The position numbers and the translations under genes are program-made. Below are positions 1 through 13,101 of a stretch of 64,000 nucleotides of DNA, piece after piece. The DNA is from Centaurea solstitialis (Eukaryota > Streptophyta > Magnoliopsida > Asterales > Asteraceae), in contig CM058041.1 of the NCBI GenBank assembly GCA_030169165.1, positions 22,143,842 through 22,207,841 on the forward strand, read 5' to 3'. Position 1 is the first letter of the stretch. Each line of letters starts with the position of its first letter. The notes under the pieces are model-generated. The model had not been told where the DNA came from. It was given only the letters and a program-made list of their open reading frames with translations, and did no database searches.

Positions 1-1039
1 ATATATATATTGGATACGATAGCATGTGTCACCATTTCATTCTTTCGTCATACTGTAAAAAAATTTGGGTTGAGAAAGGTGTTATCGTATCAATTTATTG
101 TGTGCCACCACCATATATATATTTTGAAACTGCAATAAGAACACAAGTATCATTGGTAGACTTGGTTAGTACTTTGCTTTTTATATATGAGGTGTTGGGT
201 TTAAGACGTCAAGACCCGAACTTGAGACCTTACATTCAGAAACAATAAACCAACGACCAAACCAATTTTCTTTCGTGAGAAGTATCTCTATGTACTTTCT
301 TATAGTTAACTGGTGCCACCATCAGACCCGACCCTGGCTATAGGCAAAGGGGGAGACAACCCACGACAGGCCGACAGCAATGAGCCCAAGGGCATCATTT
401 GCTCATGCCCGTTAGGTTATGGCTAGATTTAGGTCTAAAAATGCTTTACTGTTGTCGCTTCTTTAATGCATCCACATACCAACAATCCAGATTCCAATGT
501 AAGCCAAAATCAAAACTCTCAACTCGTCTCTGTGTTACTTGCCTTCAGGATTCACGAACAAACTAATAAATTATCGAAGATCGAACTGTTAATCTCAGTC
601 TCGAACTCTTGTTGTCTCGTTAGTCTCGTCTCCTCAATCTTCTGCCCATTGCCCCTCTCAACTCTCCACTCTGGTTCTCAACTTCTCTGAGTTCTCTAGC
701 CACATTCCTTTCGACTTCTGAATTTTGATTTAGACTTCTGAGTTTTTTCTTGTTTAGTTGGTATTCAATATTTCAGAATGAGATAGTTCTTAAACTATAA
801 TATGTATTTTTATTATTCTAATAATCTAATGTTTATGTTTTTACATATTAACTAATTTAGGTATATTGGGTTTTATTGTTTTGTTTCTTGTTTGTTTTTT
901 AAATAATAATATACAATTAAATTGTTTAAGTTTCTATATTGTGTTTATTGTTTTGTTTCCTGTTTGGTGTTATTCAAATTAAGTTTTCCTATTTTTAATT
1001 CTATTTGTTATTGTTTATAACTGTCATATCGTAATTTCG

Positions 1040-1376
1040 TGTAAGTTTGTAGGGTTCCAACTCAAAACCAATTGGCTATGAGTGGAGTAGCCATGACCCT
1101 TGTAAGCACATTACAAGTTCACTTTGTGTCCGATGTGGGACATTGCTCAACACGCCCCCTCACGTGTGACGTTCTTTTTGCCTAACACGTGGATACTTTT
1201 TGGGTTACGTGGAGTCCGTGCGGCTTTTTAACCAACCACGGGTGAACCTTGCTCTGATACCATATAAGTTTGTGGGGTTCCAACTCAAAACCAATTGGCT
1301 ATGAGTGGAGTAGCCCAGGACCCTTATAAGCATATTACAAGTTCACTTTGTGTCCGATGTGGGACATTGCTCAACA
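1040..1376 (-). mobile_element. TRIM-type miniature LTR retrotransposon
   Basis: Two direct repeats of about 113 bp (1040-1152 and 1263-1376) flank only about 110 bp. The right copy is directly preceded by GCTCTGATACCA, the complement of the initiator tRNA-Met primer binding site (TGGTATCAGAGC), so the element reads on the minus strand with its 5' LTR at 1263-1376. Next to the left copy is a C-rich run that would be the polypurine tract (GAGGGGGCG) on the minus strand. The LTR ends are TGTAAG and CTCAACA on the plus strand. Two short LTRs, a PBS, a PPT and no coding space are the definition of a TRIM. I see no clean 5-bp target duplication, and the second LTR has TATAAG in place of TGTAAG, so it is old. 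Confidence 0.82.
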
Positions 1377-1728
1377 GTATTTGTCGTTGATTTGTGGTAT
1401 GTGGATTGTGTTTTAATTGTAGAAACAAAATTGTTTCGCCTTTGAAGTTTCAACGGGCTTGTCAACTTTACGCTTATATTAGGTGTGTTCTATCTCTATA
1501 TCTTTACACTTGTTTAAGAAGAAATTGCATAATCGATGATAAAATGTTTGATGTTTTTGCTTCAAAAAATGTATGAAGGCATTACTAGGTTTCAAAACTT
1601 TTTAAATGGTTTTTTAGTTTTTCATTTACGTAATAAAGGGGTACTTTTTTGATATTTCGCCATGGGCATCCCAAAACTCTCGACTGGCCTTGGTCACCGT
1701 TTGAAAAAAGTTATGGGTACGCCCCTAG

Positions 1729-1730
<2 letters not shown>

Positions 1731-1804
<74 letters not shown>
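1731..1804. repeat. (TC)n microsatellite, about 37 units
   Basis: Uninterrupted TC dinucleotides over 74 bases. The apparent open frame across it (poly Ser-Leu) is a by-product of the repeat. Confidence 0.97.
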
Positions 1805-1807
<3 letters not shown>

Positions 1808-4484
1808 AACATATAAACACACACGATTAAAGATGCACACAAGATGAACACAAGGTACACAACCTTAAGACATTGTTTACTAGGATATTCATGATGTGTT
1901 TACAAAGATCAAATGGTGTTCACAAGTGGTAGTTTAGATTTACTTGATGTTTAAAAGCGACACCAGATTAAATTTAGAATGTGTTAACAAATTATACAAG
2001 TTTTTATAAGAAAATTTCACAATATATTTAACTTGTATGTGTATTCAATTACATTATACATGTACATGTTATGGATGAAGGAGAAAGAAAAACAAAGTAG
2101 GAAAGATGATAGAGAAAAAGGAAAGAAAAAGATGAAAAATATTTTTAATTGATTTTCTAGATTTTAAATTAGATTTTATGTATCATAAATTAGAATGTTT
2201 TTAAAGCAAGGTATAAGTATAAACACATACACACAAAGATTAAAGTGTTATTAGGATTTAAAAAATACATCCATCATGTGAAGCAATTATGTTGGCATTA
2301 ATTAGAGGTGCAAAGTGGGGTCTTAATTAAATTTTGAAAAGTCTATTTATGTTTTTTTACTCATTTTAAATTGTGTGACAATGAGGTGGAGTTTTCATAA
2401 TAGTTGGATTTATAATAAGTTTTTATAAAAACACGATTTGTTTAAAATAATAATTTGAGTGAATTAGATTTTTCGTCCACATGTAGTTTGATGTTTTTAA
2501 TGGACGCCATGTAGTTGGATCTTCGTGGTTACAAATTTTAACGAGGTTGGTTTCTGGAAAAATTATGAGTTGGATTTGTATTTTTTAAGAGTGAGCAAGA
2601 GAGTATTAAATCTTAATATTGAATTGGTATAAGACTCATTTTGAATCGATTCATGTATTTCGGTACGGTAATGAGTTTCATGTTTTTCTTATAAATGGCA
2701 TTCATCCTCTCTAATTACCGAAGATACCGAAAGTCGAAAAGACACCATTTTTTCAAGAATCTCAAAATAAATCTCAAATCCATTCCAAATAAAACGGCTT
2801 CTTACGTTTGTCGAATAGTGATGATTCCAACCCTAAAACCTTCAAAAAATTCCAATTTCTTATAATCGTTTCTCGGATGGCCAAAAGTAAATTTTATTAA
2901 TTTCTATTTTAAAAAATGAGTTATAATTTTATATATTTGTGTTGATAAATAATTTGGCTATACAAATTTCGATAGTGGCATCAGGATCGGATTTAACAAT
3001 TCATACGTTGTTTTTTGAATGGAAGACCTTTTTGTTTACGTTTTAAGAGTTCATACATTGTTTTTGGAATGGTAGAACTTTTTGTTTCCATACCTTGTTT
3101 TTTTTGGTTTTCTTAGATGTTTAAGAGTTTATATGTTGTTTTGGATTGGAAGAACTTCTTGACTTTGTTTACAAATGTTTTTCCTTTTATTTAAAAATAT
3201 ATTTTAGAGTGCTTGTAATATTTGTTTTGAAGATTATAAAGTGAAATTGAAACTGATGACATTGTTACATTAGGGATGCATATCGATAAGAAAATGCAAC
3301 CAAAGAGATCCAACTCGTTAATTTTTTCAAAATAGAAACATGATCTTTTAAAAACACCAAACTACAAAACTTGGCTCTAAAATTACTTTTGGATGTCGAA
3401 CCTTTTGTAAGCAAAGAAAACGACACTAAATAATGTAACAGGATTTTAGAGTAAAAGTCGTTAATTCTGTTTACTTTTTCTTATTTTTTATTATTAAATA
3501 AAAGTTGTGTTTATGTAGACTCTATTATTTGATAACGACCTTATTGAAATATAATAATTTGTTTAGTAGGATAAGTCGACACAACTCTATGTTTAACTCA
3601 TGTTTATGATTTTAACTTTCTATACTTGAAACATTAATTGGTCGTATCTAGAGAGGTAGATAGATTCTCCCTAGTTAATCAATTTTCTCTGCCTTTCGCT
3701 TTGGTGAGACACGCAAACTACCTAAGTTTAGGAGATTGAGGAGTAGAGTCCGATAATCTGGTCATAAAAAAGAATTGAATCCAATCTCTGAGGAAAGTTT
3801 CCCTTCTACTAAAGAACCTGGAAAGTATCCTGTTAATAGTTGCTTAATAATTTGGGTTGTTTTAATTGTAAAAGGTTAGGATGATAGTATGCCCCAATTG
3901 TATTACCTCTAAGATTGCGGGAGACTAGAAAAGTTCCAGTTGAACAAACCCTAAAAAGACTATTTTATCAATGTGTTAATTGATTAAGTTAAACTATCTG
4001 AAAAGGGATTTCTAAATCCATAGTGAGTACCGTGTTCATCATAAAAGAAATTCTTTTCTTTGTTTTGGTTATTGTTTATTTGGTTCTTGTTATTGCTATT
4101 TTCCGTAATTAGCAGTTTAATTCTTAAAAACCCAAAAAGCCATCTGTAGCAACCTAAGTCATTTTCAATACAATAGTTAGGAAATAAGTAGCCTTTAGTA
4201 GCGGAAACGAAATATGTTAAAAGTTTGCGAGTTAAAACATCTTCCAAACTGTGATTACAAACATTAACAATCATTTTTAAACACCCTTAAAACATGGTGT
4301 GAATAAAGCAAATCTTAAAATGCATTTTTGGGTTTAAAATCATGTTTGACTTTATAAGAATTACAAAAAACACCGTCATGTTTAATGACCATTGATTAAA
4401 ATATTTTAACGTTTGAGATTACTCCTTGTGGTTCTCTCAAATTATTTGATTTGTATTTACTTAGGGTGGTTTGCATTTGTATTT
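1805..4484. other. AT-rich intergenic DNA, no gene recognised
   Basis: About 2.7 kb of AT-rich sequence with no open frame resembling a known protein and no clear TE termini. The 96-codon minus-strand frame near 4.0-4.3 kb is Asn/Lys-rich and looks like chance. Confidence 0.6.
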
Positions 4485-6020
4485 TGTAACATCCCAAATC
4501 TTAAAAACATTCAATTTAACTGAAAAGTAACCAAGTTCATACAAAAGCGGAAGCTCGTCCAAAAACCAACAATTGAAACCATTGATAATTCATAAGTTTA
4601 AGAAAATATAAGCTAAAAGCTTGAAATCGTGAATGTAGTTTAAACAACTTAAATCCATATGTTTACATATCAACCAAAAAAAACACTCATCCCTTCATAG
4701 ACATCATCTTTAACTTCATGCTTAGACTGAACTGCTGCAACCTCGGAGTCTCATTCGAAAACTTTCTCTTTTCCCTTCCGGGACGTACCTGACACTAAAA
4801 AGGATAGACAACAACGGGTAAGCATAAAGCTTAGTGAGCACACACACTTAACCACTTACCATCATGCACACACAATCACAAGTACATAGCAACTACATAC
4901 ACGCAAGTCTCCAATCTTCCTTACGGCTCAGAACCATAAGGAAAAAATAACGACACTGGTACCAGGCCTCTGCAAATTCCCTAGGGGTATCACTACCACC
5001 ATAGGTACTCTCCCAAGTCCCCGAAGGAACACATCTCATAATAATTCCCTAGGGGTATTACTACCACCATAGGTACTCTGCCATGTCCCCGAAGGAACGC
5101 ATACACATAATCACACATGCAATCGTAACCATACATACATAACAACAAGAGTTAAGTGAGGTACTCACCTGATAAGATGATTAACAATCTCTCTTAACCA
5201 GCTCAACAATCACTTCGTACCACCTATACAGAACATGTACGCATACACATCAAACAATACCCAAAACGGGTCCCTTAACTAGAACTCGACTCTTCAACGT
5301 GAAACGGCCAAGCTACCCTTGACCATTTTCCACGAAACTTCACATAACAACAAGTTATACAAGCCCCTAGGGGTCCACAAGCAAAAGAACCCCAAACGAT
5401 CCCTTTACGGAAAACTCACAAAATCAAACAGACCTTCCCGAGGGTTTCATGCTGGTTGTTACCCGCATGAAACCCGCCGATTGGGCCTGATCGCCCCAAA
5501 GGCAAATTTCAGCCCCAAAAACGAGGGTTTTCACCCCACAACTCCAATTTCGACCATTAAACATCTAATTCATGCTTATACCAACATCCCTTACAATAAT
5601 AAACATATATTAACATCTAATTAACTCAATTAACAAGCATATGATGATTAATTGATCATCATTCTCAACCAATTGAAAACCATAACCCTAGCCATGACTT
5701 TAACTAACCAAAACATCAAATTGGACTTAAGAATCATACCTTTAGTGCAATTTGATGTACCTCCTTCGGTAATTGCTTCACAATCACCCTCAATTGAACC
5801 TCCTTGACCACTCCCAATTCGCCTCTTTCTCTCTTCTCGTACGTTTCTCTGGAAACTGCCACTGAAAGAATTAAGGGTTTCTAACCCTTTTATCTGACCA
5901 CTCTTCCCTTACACTTTCATAAATGACATCTGGGCCCCTCAACTCCTTAGACATAACAAACAAGGTTCAACCTTAACTCATAACTCTGTTTTAACTTAAC
6001 TTTGAAAACGGGGTGTTACA
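4485..6020 (-). mobile_element. Solo LTR of a Ty3/gypsy-like element
   Basis: The segment starts TGTAACATCCC and ends GGGGTGTTACA and is flanked on both sides by the 5-bp duplication TATTT (4480-4484 and 6021-6025). That is what integrase leaves. Its left end resembles the right-hand (3') end of the LTR at 29433-31744 read in reverse, including the adjacent AAAGCGGAAGCTC-like stretch, so I place it on the minus strand. There is no internal region, primer site or second LTR, so it is a solo LTR left by recombination. The open frame at 5319-5624 inside it is not a recognised protein. Confidence 0.82.
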
Positions 6021-6025
6021 TATTT

Positions 6026-7370
6026 CTTTTATAAACTTTATAGGCTATAAACCTGAAACCAATATACACTAAATATTGCAACAAACACAAGTGAAGATAA
6101 AGAGGTGCAATGAAAGCAAAAACGTACAAAATATACACTAAACGTCTAAATTGATGAGTTGTTTGTGATTATGAGCTTTTGACTATATTTTTTGTTTTCT
6201 ATTTCATTTTGAGATTGTTGTTTTCTAATGATGGTTATTTTAACTTGTGATTCAACTTTCAATAATTGGTCCATTTGTGGTTTTGGAATCCACATATCAC
6301 CAAGTCATTAATGCTAAAAGAAGAAACAAATAATTACAAAAATAGATTCATTATTGTTTAAAGTTAAGAACTCCATCATTTCTATCGTCCACATATAATC
6401 ATAGGAAATTTTTGAAATACAAATAATTATGAAATTATCTTCTGCTAAAATTGAGATCCCAAGTTTAGCACATCAAACGTAGTTTGCAACAAGTTTCTCA
6501 TCTTACATCTCGTTCCATTTTCTTCCGTTTTTTCTGGACCAATTTCACTATCGAGTTGAAGTTTCAAACCCTTGTACATAACATTGATGATACGGGTGAT
6601 GACAAATTATAGTGTTGTAGATAAACTGAGGGAGTGTTTGGTTAGAGACTTTAAATAGTAATCAATGAGAATACTAATAAAATAAAATGTTTGGTTATTT
6701 TATAATATAATGAATTCATTCCTCTGGAAGTCCAAAATTTCATTCCTGATTAAACTGAAAGAAATGAAAATTCATTCCCGCTTCCATTCTTAGTCATTTT
6801 TATATTCATTCTTATTTTCATTTCTCAACTTGGACCACACAGACCCTGAATGAATGTGAACAAAGTCTTGTTCCTCTTTGGTGATTAACAAAACAAGTTT
6901 GTTCATTAAGAAAATAACTTTCTTCGTCTTCTGCTCATTAAGATGTTAAACAAATAAAAAAGGACATAAATGGAAAGAAAAAAAAAAAACCATTACTTAT
7001 CTTTATTCCTATTGAAAAACACAAATAATTTGTATTGTGTCATAATCAACTATCACAGTCACCATTTATAGAGAAAACAAAACAAAATCTTATCTCATGT
7101 GCTTGGTTGGTCAAAACAAGCAATGCTCAAAGAGTTTTCTCTAATTGTATTAACAAAAGAAATTTATAATTACCAATTTGATTTCAATAACATCTCCTGT
7201 TTGAAGATTTGGTATTGGATAAAGTTCTGATTACTTGTTCAATAATTATACAACCAACAATCAAAAACTTGTCCTTAAGAAATAAAAGGCGAACAGTTAA
7301 CTAATTGAAAAACCAACAAAAGTCATGCACCTCCAATCCTGAAATTGAGATGATACAAAAAAAAGTTTTA
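6026..7370. other. Intergenic DNA with a probable MITE relic
   Basis: No gene recognised. Around 6630-6850 the segment GAGTGTTTGGTTAGAGAC... to ...CACACAGACCCTG has the GTGTTTGGTT-type end typical of PIF/Harbinger or hAT MITEs, but the right end is too decayed to set borders. Confidence 0.4.
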
Positions 7371-7560
7371 CGACCACAAGGTTATGGCGTACTGGTTAAG
7401 CCTTGTGAGAGAAGTGGTTTGTTAACTTTTCTACCTCAGGTTCGAATCCAGACACTTTCAGATTATCTCCACTGCGGATTAACTTAGGGCGGCATGCTTA
7501 GCTGTCGGTGAACCTTTTTGGGATTAGTTGAGGCAAAGTCTCGAATACCTTTTAAAAAAA
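7371..7560 (+). mobile_element. tRNA-derived SINE
   Basis: An A-box-like segment (TGGCGTACTGGTTAAGCC, about 7385) and a B-box (AGGTTCGAATCC, about 7438) stand at tRNA-like spacing. The tRNA-unrelated body ends in an A run (7553-7561). This is internal pol III promoter architecture. The target duplication is ambiguous because both flanks are A-rich. Confidence 0.7.
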
Positions 7561-8552
7561 ATGAAGTTTAACCAGAAAAACATCAAACAATGATAGCAAA
7601 TACACACATATTCAAACAGGATTACCCATATGAACACATTGTCATTGATTTTCCAATTTTCTTTTAGAAATTAACAGGTACAAGTTGTAAATTTAACGTA
7701 TCCATACGTTAGAGATCTCAATTGTCATTTGTGTTTTGCATACTATCTTGACCACCGTTGTATGTGCATATACCAACCCCGTCGTCAAGAGAATCATTAG
7801 GTAGTTACTTCGGTATCAACTTCATAACTAGGGCTGGATTTGGTTGATTGGTTTGAAGGCATTCGAACAACCCAACCTAATGTCTGTGGTTTGAAAGTTC
7901 TCAACCCAACCTAAATCATGCGAGACGAAACTTTCGTTTTCTTATGATCTAGCTAAATATTTGTATTTGAACGAAGTAAAATAAAAATGAGAACAAACCA
8001 AAATGGCAAAAAACAAACTCAAGAAAAGTAGAAGGTTTATGTGAATACTAAAACAAAATGACGGATTGGTGTAATGTCTAACGTACATTTATTAATCAAT
8101 AATTTGATAATCATATTAAATTTATAGCATAGAAAAGCATCGGGTTCATCAGGTTGGGTTAGGTTCAAATTACCATAATCCAACTCCAACCCAATAGATG
8201 TGGTTTGGTTTATTTTTGTATCAGTTATGCATCAGGTTACCCCAGTTCGAGATTTTCTACGGTTTTTCGGGTTGGATTAGCCAGATTTGTCACAACTTCG
8301 ATCACTTATATAGAGATATATGTGCAATTGGGCCTGGCCCAGAACTCACTGGAACCAATTACGATTCGAATAGTCCATCTTCAAGGACTTGTAGTTGTAG
8401 ACTAGTTTATATGTAGGACTATTTTTCTTTAAGTTTTAGTTAACTATGAATCTATGATACAAGATTTTTATTTATTTTTTAAAGTGTATTTTAATGCTAA
8501 ATATTAAAAAAATCATATTAAAGAGATATTATAACGTTTCACACGAAAATGA
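7561..8552. other. Intergenic DNA, no gene recognised
   Basis: Nothing recognisable. There are scattered CCAACCCAACC/GGGTTGGGTT tracts (7870-8280) like those in the hAT MITE at 18863-19566, possibly a decayed copy. Confidence 0.4.
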
Positions 8553-8896
8553 TTTAAAAAAGGGAAAAGTACACCAAAATGTATCGAACTTGTCACGTTT
8601 TATCATTGTATGTACTCAACTTTAAAACTTACCATTGTATGTATCGAACTTGTTAAACTTACCATTGTGTGTATCAGTTTACTTGTTACCGGTAAGTAGC
8701 TGACGTGTAGCTGACGTGTAGGTGACGTGGAATTTATTATTTTTCTTTTTAAAAAGAGTAAACTACAAATTTGGCCCCTAAGATTTCCAAAAACCAACGA
8801 AAATGACCCTTGAACTTAAAAAACTCAGTTAACGAGGGGTACTTTAGCAAAAACGAAAGAAGAAGGGTTAAATCATACTTAACCCTTTTATATAGA

Positions 8897-9051
8897 CTCT
8901 CTCTCTCTCTCTCTCCCTTTTGCAACTCAGGCCACACCACCGGCGACCAGCTCCGGCATCCACCTCCGGCGACCAACTCCGGCATTCACCTCCGACGACC
9001 ACTTCCGGCATTCACCTCCGGCGAGATGATTCTGTCCAGATCCGACGACCG

Positions 9052-9101
<50 letters not shown>

Positions 9102-9110
9102 CCCTCTCTT
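8897..9110. repeat. CT microsatellites and TCCGGCGA-type short repeats
   Basis: CT dinucleotide runs at about 8897-8916 and 9051-9100 are separated by repeated phrases such as CACCTCCGGCGA. Similar phrases (CCAGATCCGGCGAGATGATT-like) continue to about 9330. Confidence 0.9.
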
Positions 9111-9394
9111 GCAACTCAGGCCACACCACCCCCGCAACCACTCCCTCCGGCATCCACCTCCGGTGAGATGATTCTCTCCAGATCCGTTGAGATGATTACG
9201 TCCAGAACCGGCGAGATCATTCTGTCCAGATCCGACGAGATCATTTTGTCCAGATCCGCGACCACCTCCGGCGAGATGATTCTATTCAGATCCGGCGAGT
9301 TGATTATGTCCAGATCCGGCGACCTCTCTCTCACTCTCTTTCCACCTTCCAGATCCATGTGAGCCCTGCAAAAATCAACGAACTTTTTGGTGGT

Positions 9395-9835
9395 AGTGTA
9401 GATGGTGGTGGTGGTTTGGGTTCACAAAAACGAAACAAAATTGGGGGTAGTTTTGATGGCGGTGGTGGTTTGAAGGTAGTAACAGTGGTGGTGGTTTGAA
9501 GGCAGTGACGGTGGTGGTGGGGGTTTGAAGTGACGATGTTGGTGGGGGTTTCGAGGCAATGGCGGTTTGGCAGTGGTGGTGGTGGTGGTGGTTTGAAGGG
9601 AGTGGTGGTGGGGGTTTGAAGGGAGTGACGGTGGTGGTGGTGGTTTGAAGGAGTGACGGTGGTGGTGGTGGTTTGGAGGTGACGGCAGGTGGTGGTGGTG
9701 GTTTAGAGGCGACGACAGGTGGTGGTGGTGGTGGTTTAGAGGCGGCGGCAGGTGGTGGTGGTGGTTCAGAGGCGGCGGCAGGTGGTGGTGGTGGTTTAGA
9801 GGCGGCGGCAGGTGGTGGTGGTTTGGAGGTGGGTT
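9395..9835. repeat. GGT-rich minisatellite
   Basis: Tandem GGTGGTGGTGGTTTGAAGG units change rightward (9666-9829) into more regular units of about 30-36 bp containing TTAGAGGCGGCGGCAGGTGG. The open frames on both strands (Gly-rich plus, Pro-rich minus) are repeat artefacts. Confidence 0.9.
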
Positions 9836-10120
9836 TTATTTTCAAAAGAGGCAAAACAGGTCCTTGGGACCTAATCAGTAAACTAGAGGGACCAAATTTG
9901 TAATTTACTCAAAGAAAAATGAGTTGGCATCCTATGTGTCATCCTATGTGGCATCCTACGTGGCAATTTTACCGGTTACCTTCTTAGTAGGTAACCTGAT
10001 ACACACAATGGTAAGTTTAACAAGTTCGATACATACAATGGTAAGTTTTAAAGTTGAGTACATACAATGATAAAACGTGACAAGTTGGATACATTTTGGT
10101 GTACTTTTCCCTTTAAAAAA

Positions 10121-13083
10121 ATATATACTTAGGAGCCACCGACCAGCCCAATTTAGAAGAGACCGATACATGTTTGGTCTCGGACAGATCTTCAACCATC
10201 TCTCTATCGTTGTATGAAATTCCTAGAAGGCAACATTCTAAAATATTTGTCGAGTTTTACGAAATCGAGTCCATTCAACCAATATATTGAGATGACATTC
10301 TTAACGCAACCTAAATTTACCTTGAACCACTTCTATCTGTCATCTTACTAACTAATTTAACAGTCTTATAACCGCATTGACTTTATGATACCGAAGTTTT
10401 ACCACTTGATTTTACAAGTACCAAATGCTTACCGAGTAAGAATTTACTGGCAAGAGTCACTATCCTCACTTACTTTATTGGATAATATTTTTGGTCATCA
10501 AAATGGATTGTTGGTAAAACATATTTTACCCGATAAGTATTTATTGGATAAAAAGTCTTCTCTCTCACTTAGCGGACAAGATTCTTGTTCTTACTAAATA
10601 GTCAAGAGATCAGCACACATCTCCTTAGCTAGTAGACAAAGTGCATCCAGGATCTTGTAAGCATAAAGATATAGGGAGTAATGAAATTCTCCATCTTATA
10701 ATCTTAGAATTGGAAGGTGGACACCAATTTCTGGAGAAAGCTAAAATAGAAAAATGGACACTTATTCTGTATTCGTTTCTCCAAATTCTCACATTTCCTG
10801 CCTATGAACTTTACACAACGCTACCGGTTGAACCACATAAATCTCTTGTTCCGTGCCTCTATATTTTTGTTTTTCGCTTAGTTATCCCTAACACTATGGA
10901 CTTCGTGATAATAACGATCTTCTTATACATCTAACTAACGATAAAACACATTCCCTCAACTATGTGGCTATCAAACGTTGAATATCAGAAATGACAACAT
11001 TTAAAAACGGTGACGAGAATCGTACCATTTTTCTTGGTTTCTTTAATTTGTGTCACCCTTGCTCTCGAGTCCAAAGAAGCCGATGCAATAGCTCTGTATT
11101 AAAACAATAAGCTTCATTAAAAACATAAAATACGGTAACAAAAAAAACACCGAATTGAAGGAAGGAAAACGAACCTTGAATCGTGTGAGAAAGCTAATGC
11201 CGTTAGATGTGCTCTCTTGACTACAAAATGTAAATGTCCCCTTGGATTGTATCAGTGTTAATCCATAGGACAATAAGAGGCTAGTAAGACATGATTTTTA
11301 CCTCTTGTCTAATAAGGTTGTATTTGGTACACCGTACATGAGACTAGACAACACTGAACAAAAACTCCATGTACTACGTTTCTCTTGACATGGTATAAAT
11401 CATAAACTTGTTTCAAGGCGTAACATGGGACTCGGATCGAGTGGGACAAAAAGACTTCTTTTTGTTATACCAAAGGGGTGGAACATGATGGAACAAAACT
11501 GACAAATTACTAATCTACCCTCATATCACAAAAATCTAACATGGTATTTGGTTTGATGGTCACCACTGCCTCCACCTCCACAACACTGGCCACTTGTCAC
11601 CAACAATATCGCTCACAACTCCATAACCACCACCATCGCCACCGTCAGTCGTAACCTCCTCGTCCACCACAACCACCAACACTATCGACCGCCACACACC
11701 TTCAAAACCACAATTGCAACCATGAGTCCTTAGCACCTCCACTAACTACCACAACCTCCACAACCACCTCCATCTCATCCATAACTGCCACCACAACCTC
11801 CACATTCATCTTGACCACAAGTCCCCGTCTTCCACAAGCACCACTTCCACCATCACCAATTCACCACCTTTACCTCAACCACTTACCTTCACACCACAAC
11901 TGTTGGTCCGTTACAACCACCATCTCGCTGAAACAACTTCCACTGCTGATTCACAAGGACCTTCCAATTCTTCATTCATATTTAGGGACAATCCGATCAT
12001 TTTAACAATTTGGTTATGTCTTGTTATCTTGTACATTTTGCCAAATACGAATCAAGCACCTTGTTCACTGTTCTCCTAATCGTACCAAACACCAGACATA
12101 CACACAACTTGTTCAGACCCATTTTGTCCTATCTATGTACCAATCGCTACTTAAGAAGACTGTAAGAGGTTTTAACCTCTTATAAGTCTAATCACTTATC
12201 TGATAAAATATAGGGGGATATTTGGCAGTTGTTAAATAGTTGTTAGAGTGGTTTGGTACAAGATGATTAAAAGGTCAGAATGATTAAGAGACTCTTATGA
12301 TATAGTGCAAAATGAAATATGGTTGGTTGGTAATTGTTCATAACGAAATTAGGTGCCGGATGGTTAAGGGAGGTCCAAGATACAAAATCATTCGGAGGGT
12401 TTTAGAACCATTAAAAGGCAGACTTTTTTTTGCCAAACAAGATTCACCTCTTAGCAATTCAAACGTTGCCTCTTAATGGAACTATTAAAAGATGAACAAA
12501 CAGCCTCTAAGTGGTGATAAAAAGATTCTTTTTTTCGAAAAAACCAGCACCCTAATGAATCAATGTTGCCTATAACGGCACAAAATTGGAGAAAGCAACT
12601 AGTCATATCTAGTAACTCAATCCACATGATACCAGATATATAGATGCTCTAAGACTACAAACATATTAAATTTCACTCAAATGATTAGAAAAAAAGAAAA
12701 AAGGAAATCTTGAACATTAACAACTAACATACAATAAACAAGCATTTTCATAAAGATCTTCTACCATTAATATAACAACTTGGATGAAGATAATCGATCA
12801 AAAGCTAGCAGAAATGTACTAATGCTTCTAATTTATGAAGATGATGGGATAGAGAATTAAAGATTCATTCCAATCAATCAATTATATGCAAACAAATTGA
12901 AACTAATAGCAAGAGAGTGATATAGAGAAAGAAACATGAGGAAGAAAAGCAATACATACCTCCAAATTCACACTAGTTTAATTACAAAGATGAAGATTCA
13001 AACGATCATATTGTTTAGCTCCGCTCACAATTTTCCGCTGCATATTCAATTGTAACAAATTGAGAATCAAATTCGGATTAAAT
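10121..13083. other. Intergenic DNA, no gene recognised
   Basis: No open frame resembles a known protein. 11540-11990 is rich in CCACCA/ACCACC triplets. The outer sequences (TTTGGTACACCGTAC near 11335; a diverged inverted counterpart GTACCAAACACC near 12080) suggest that this block is the core of a decayed TIR element. A second decayed MITE may lie at about 12215-12500. Confidence 0.4.
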
Positions 13084-13101
13084 AGACAATTTAGTCACAC
13101 C

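Larger units (their letters stand above)
8562..10111. mobile_element. Non-autonomous Mutator-like element (MULE)
   Basis: A long terminal inverted repeat pairs 8562 onward (GGGAAAAGTACACC...) with the reverse complement ending at 10111. Similarity runs over roughly 120 bases, including a repeated motif like ATCGAACTTG. It is flanked by the perfect 9-bp duplication TTTAAAAAA (8553-8561, 10112-10120). A 9-bp TSD plus long TIRs is the Mutator signature. The interior has no transposase. It contains a second inverted pair (GAGTAAACTACAAATTTGG about 8755; complement about 9890-9910), CT microsatellites, repeated TCCGGCGA motifs and a GGT-rich minisatellite. Confidence 0.8.

Noticed and set aside
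1662..1847. Open frame across the TC repeat
   Set aside because: Poly Ser-Leu from a dinucleotide repeat.
7385..7450. tRNA gene candidate
   Set aside because: Same reasoning: tRNA-like head with SINE body and A tail.
8810..9171. Open frames with Ser-Leu runs
   Set aside because: They come from CT microsatellites and TCCGGCGA repeats, not from a protein.
9375..9854. 159-codon minus-strand frame, Pro-rich, extensin-like
   Set aside because: It is the translation of the GGT minisatellite; the opposite strand gives an equally open Gly-rich frame, and the block lies inside a Mutator-like element.
10385..10934. Two plus-strand open frames of 70 and 97 codons
   Set aside because: No recognisable domain, AT-driven composition, no supporting start or splice context.
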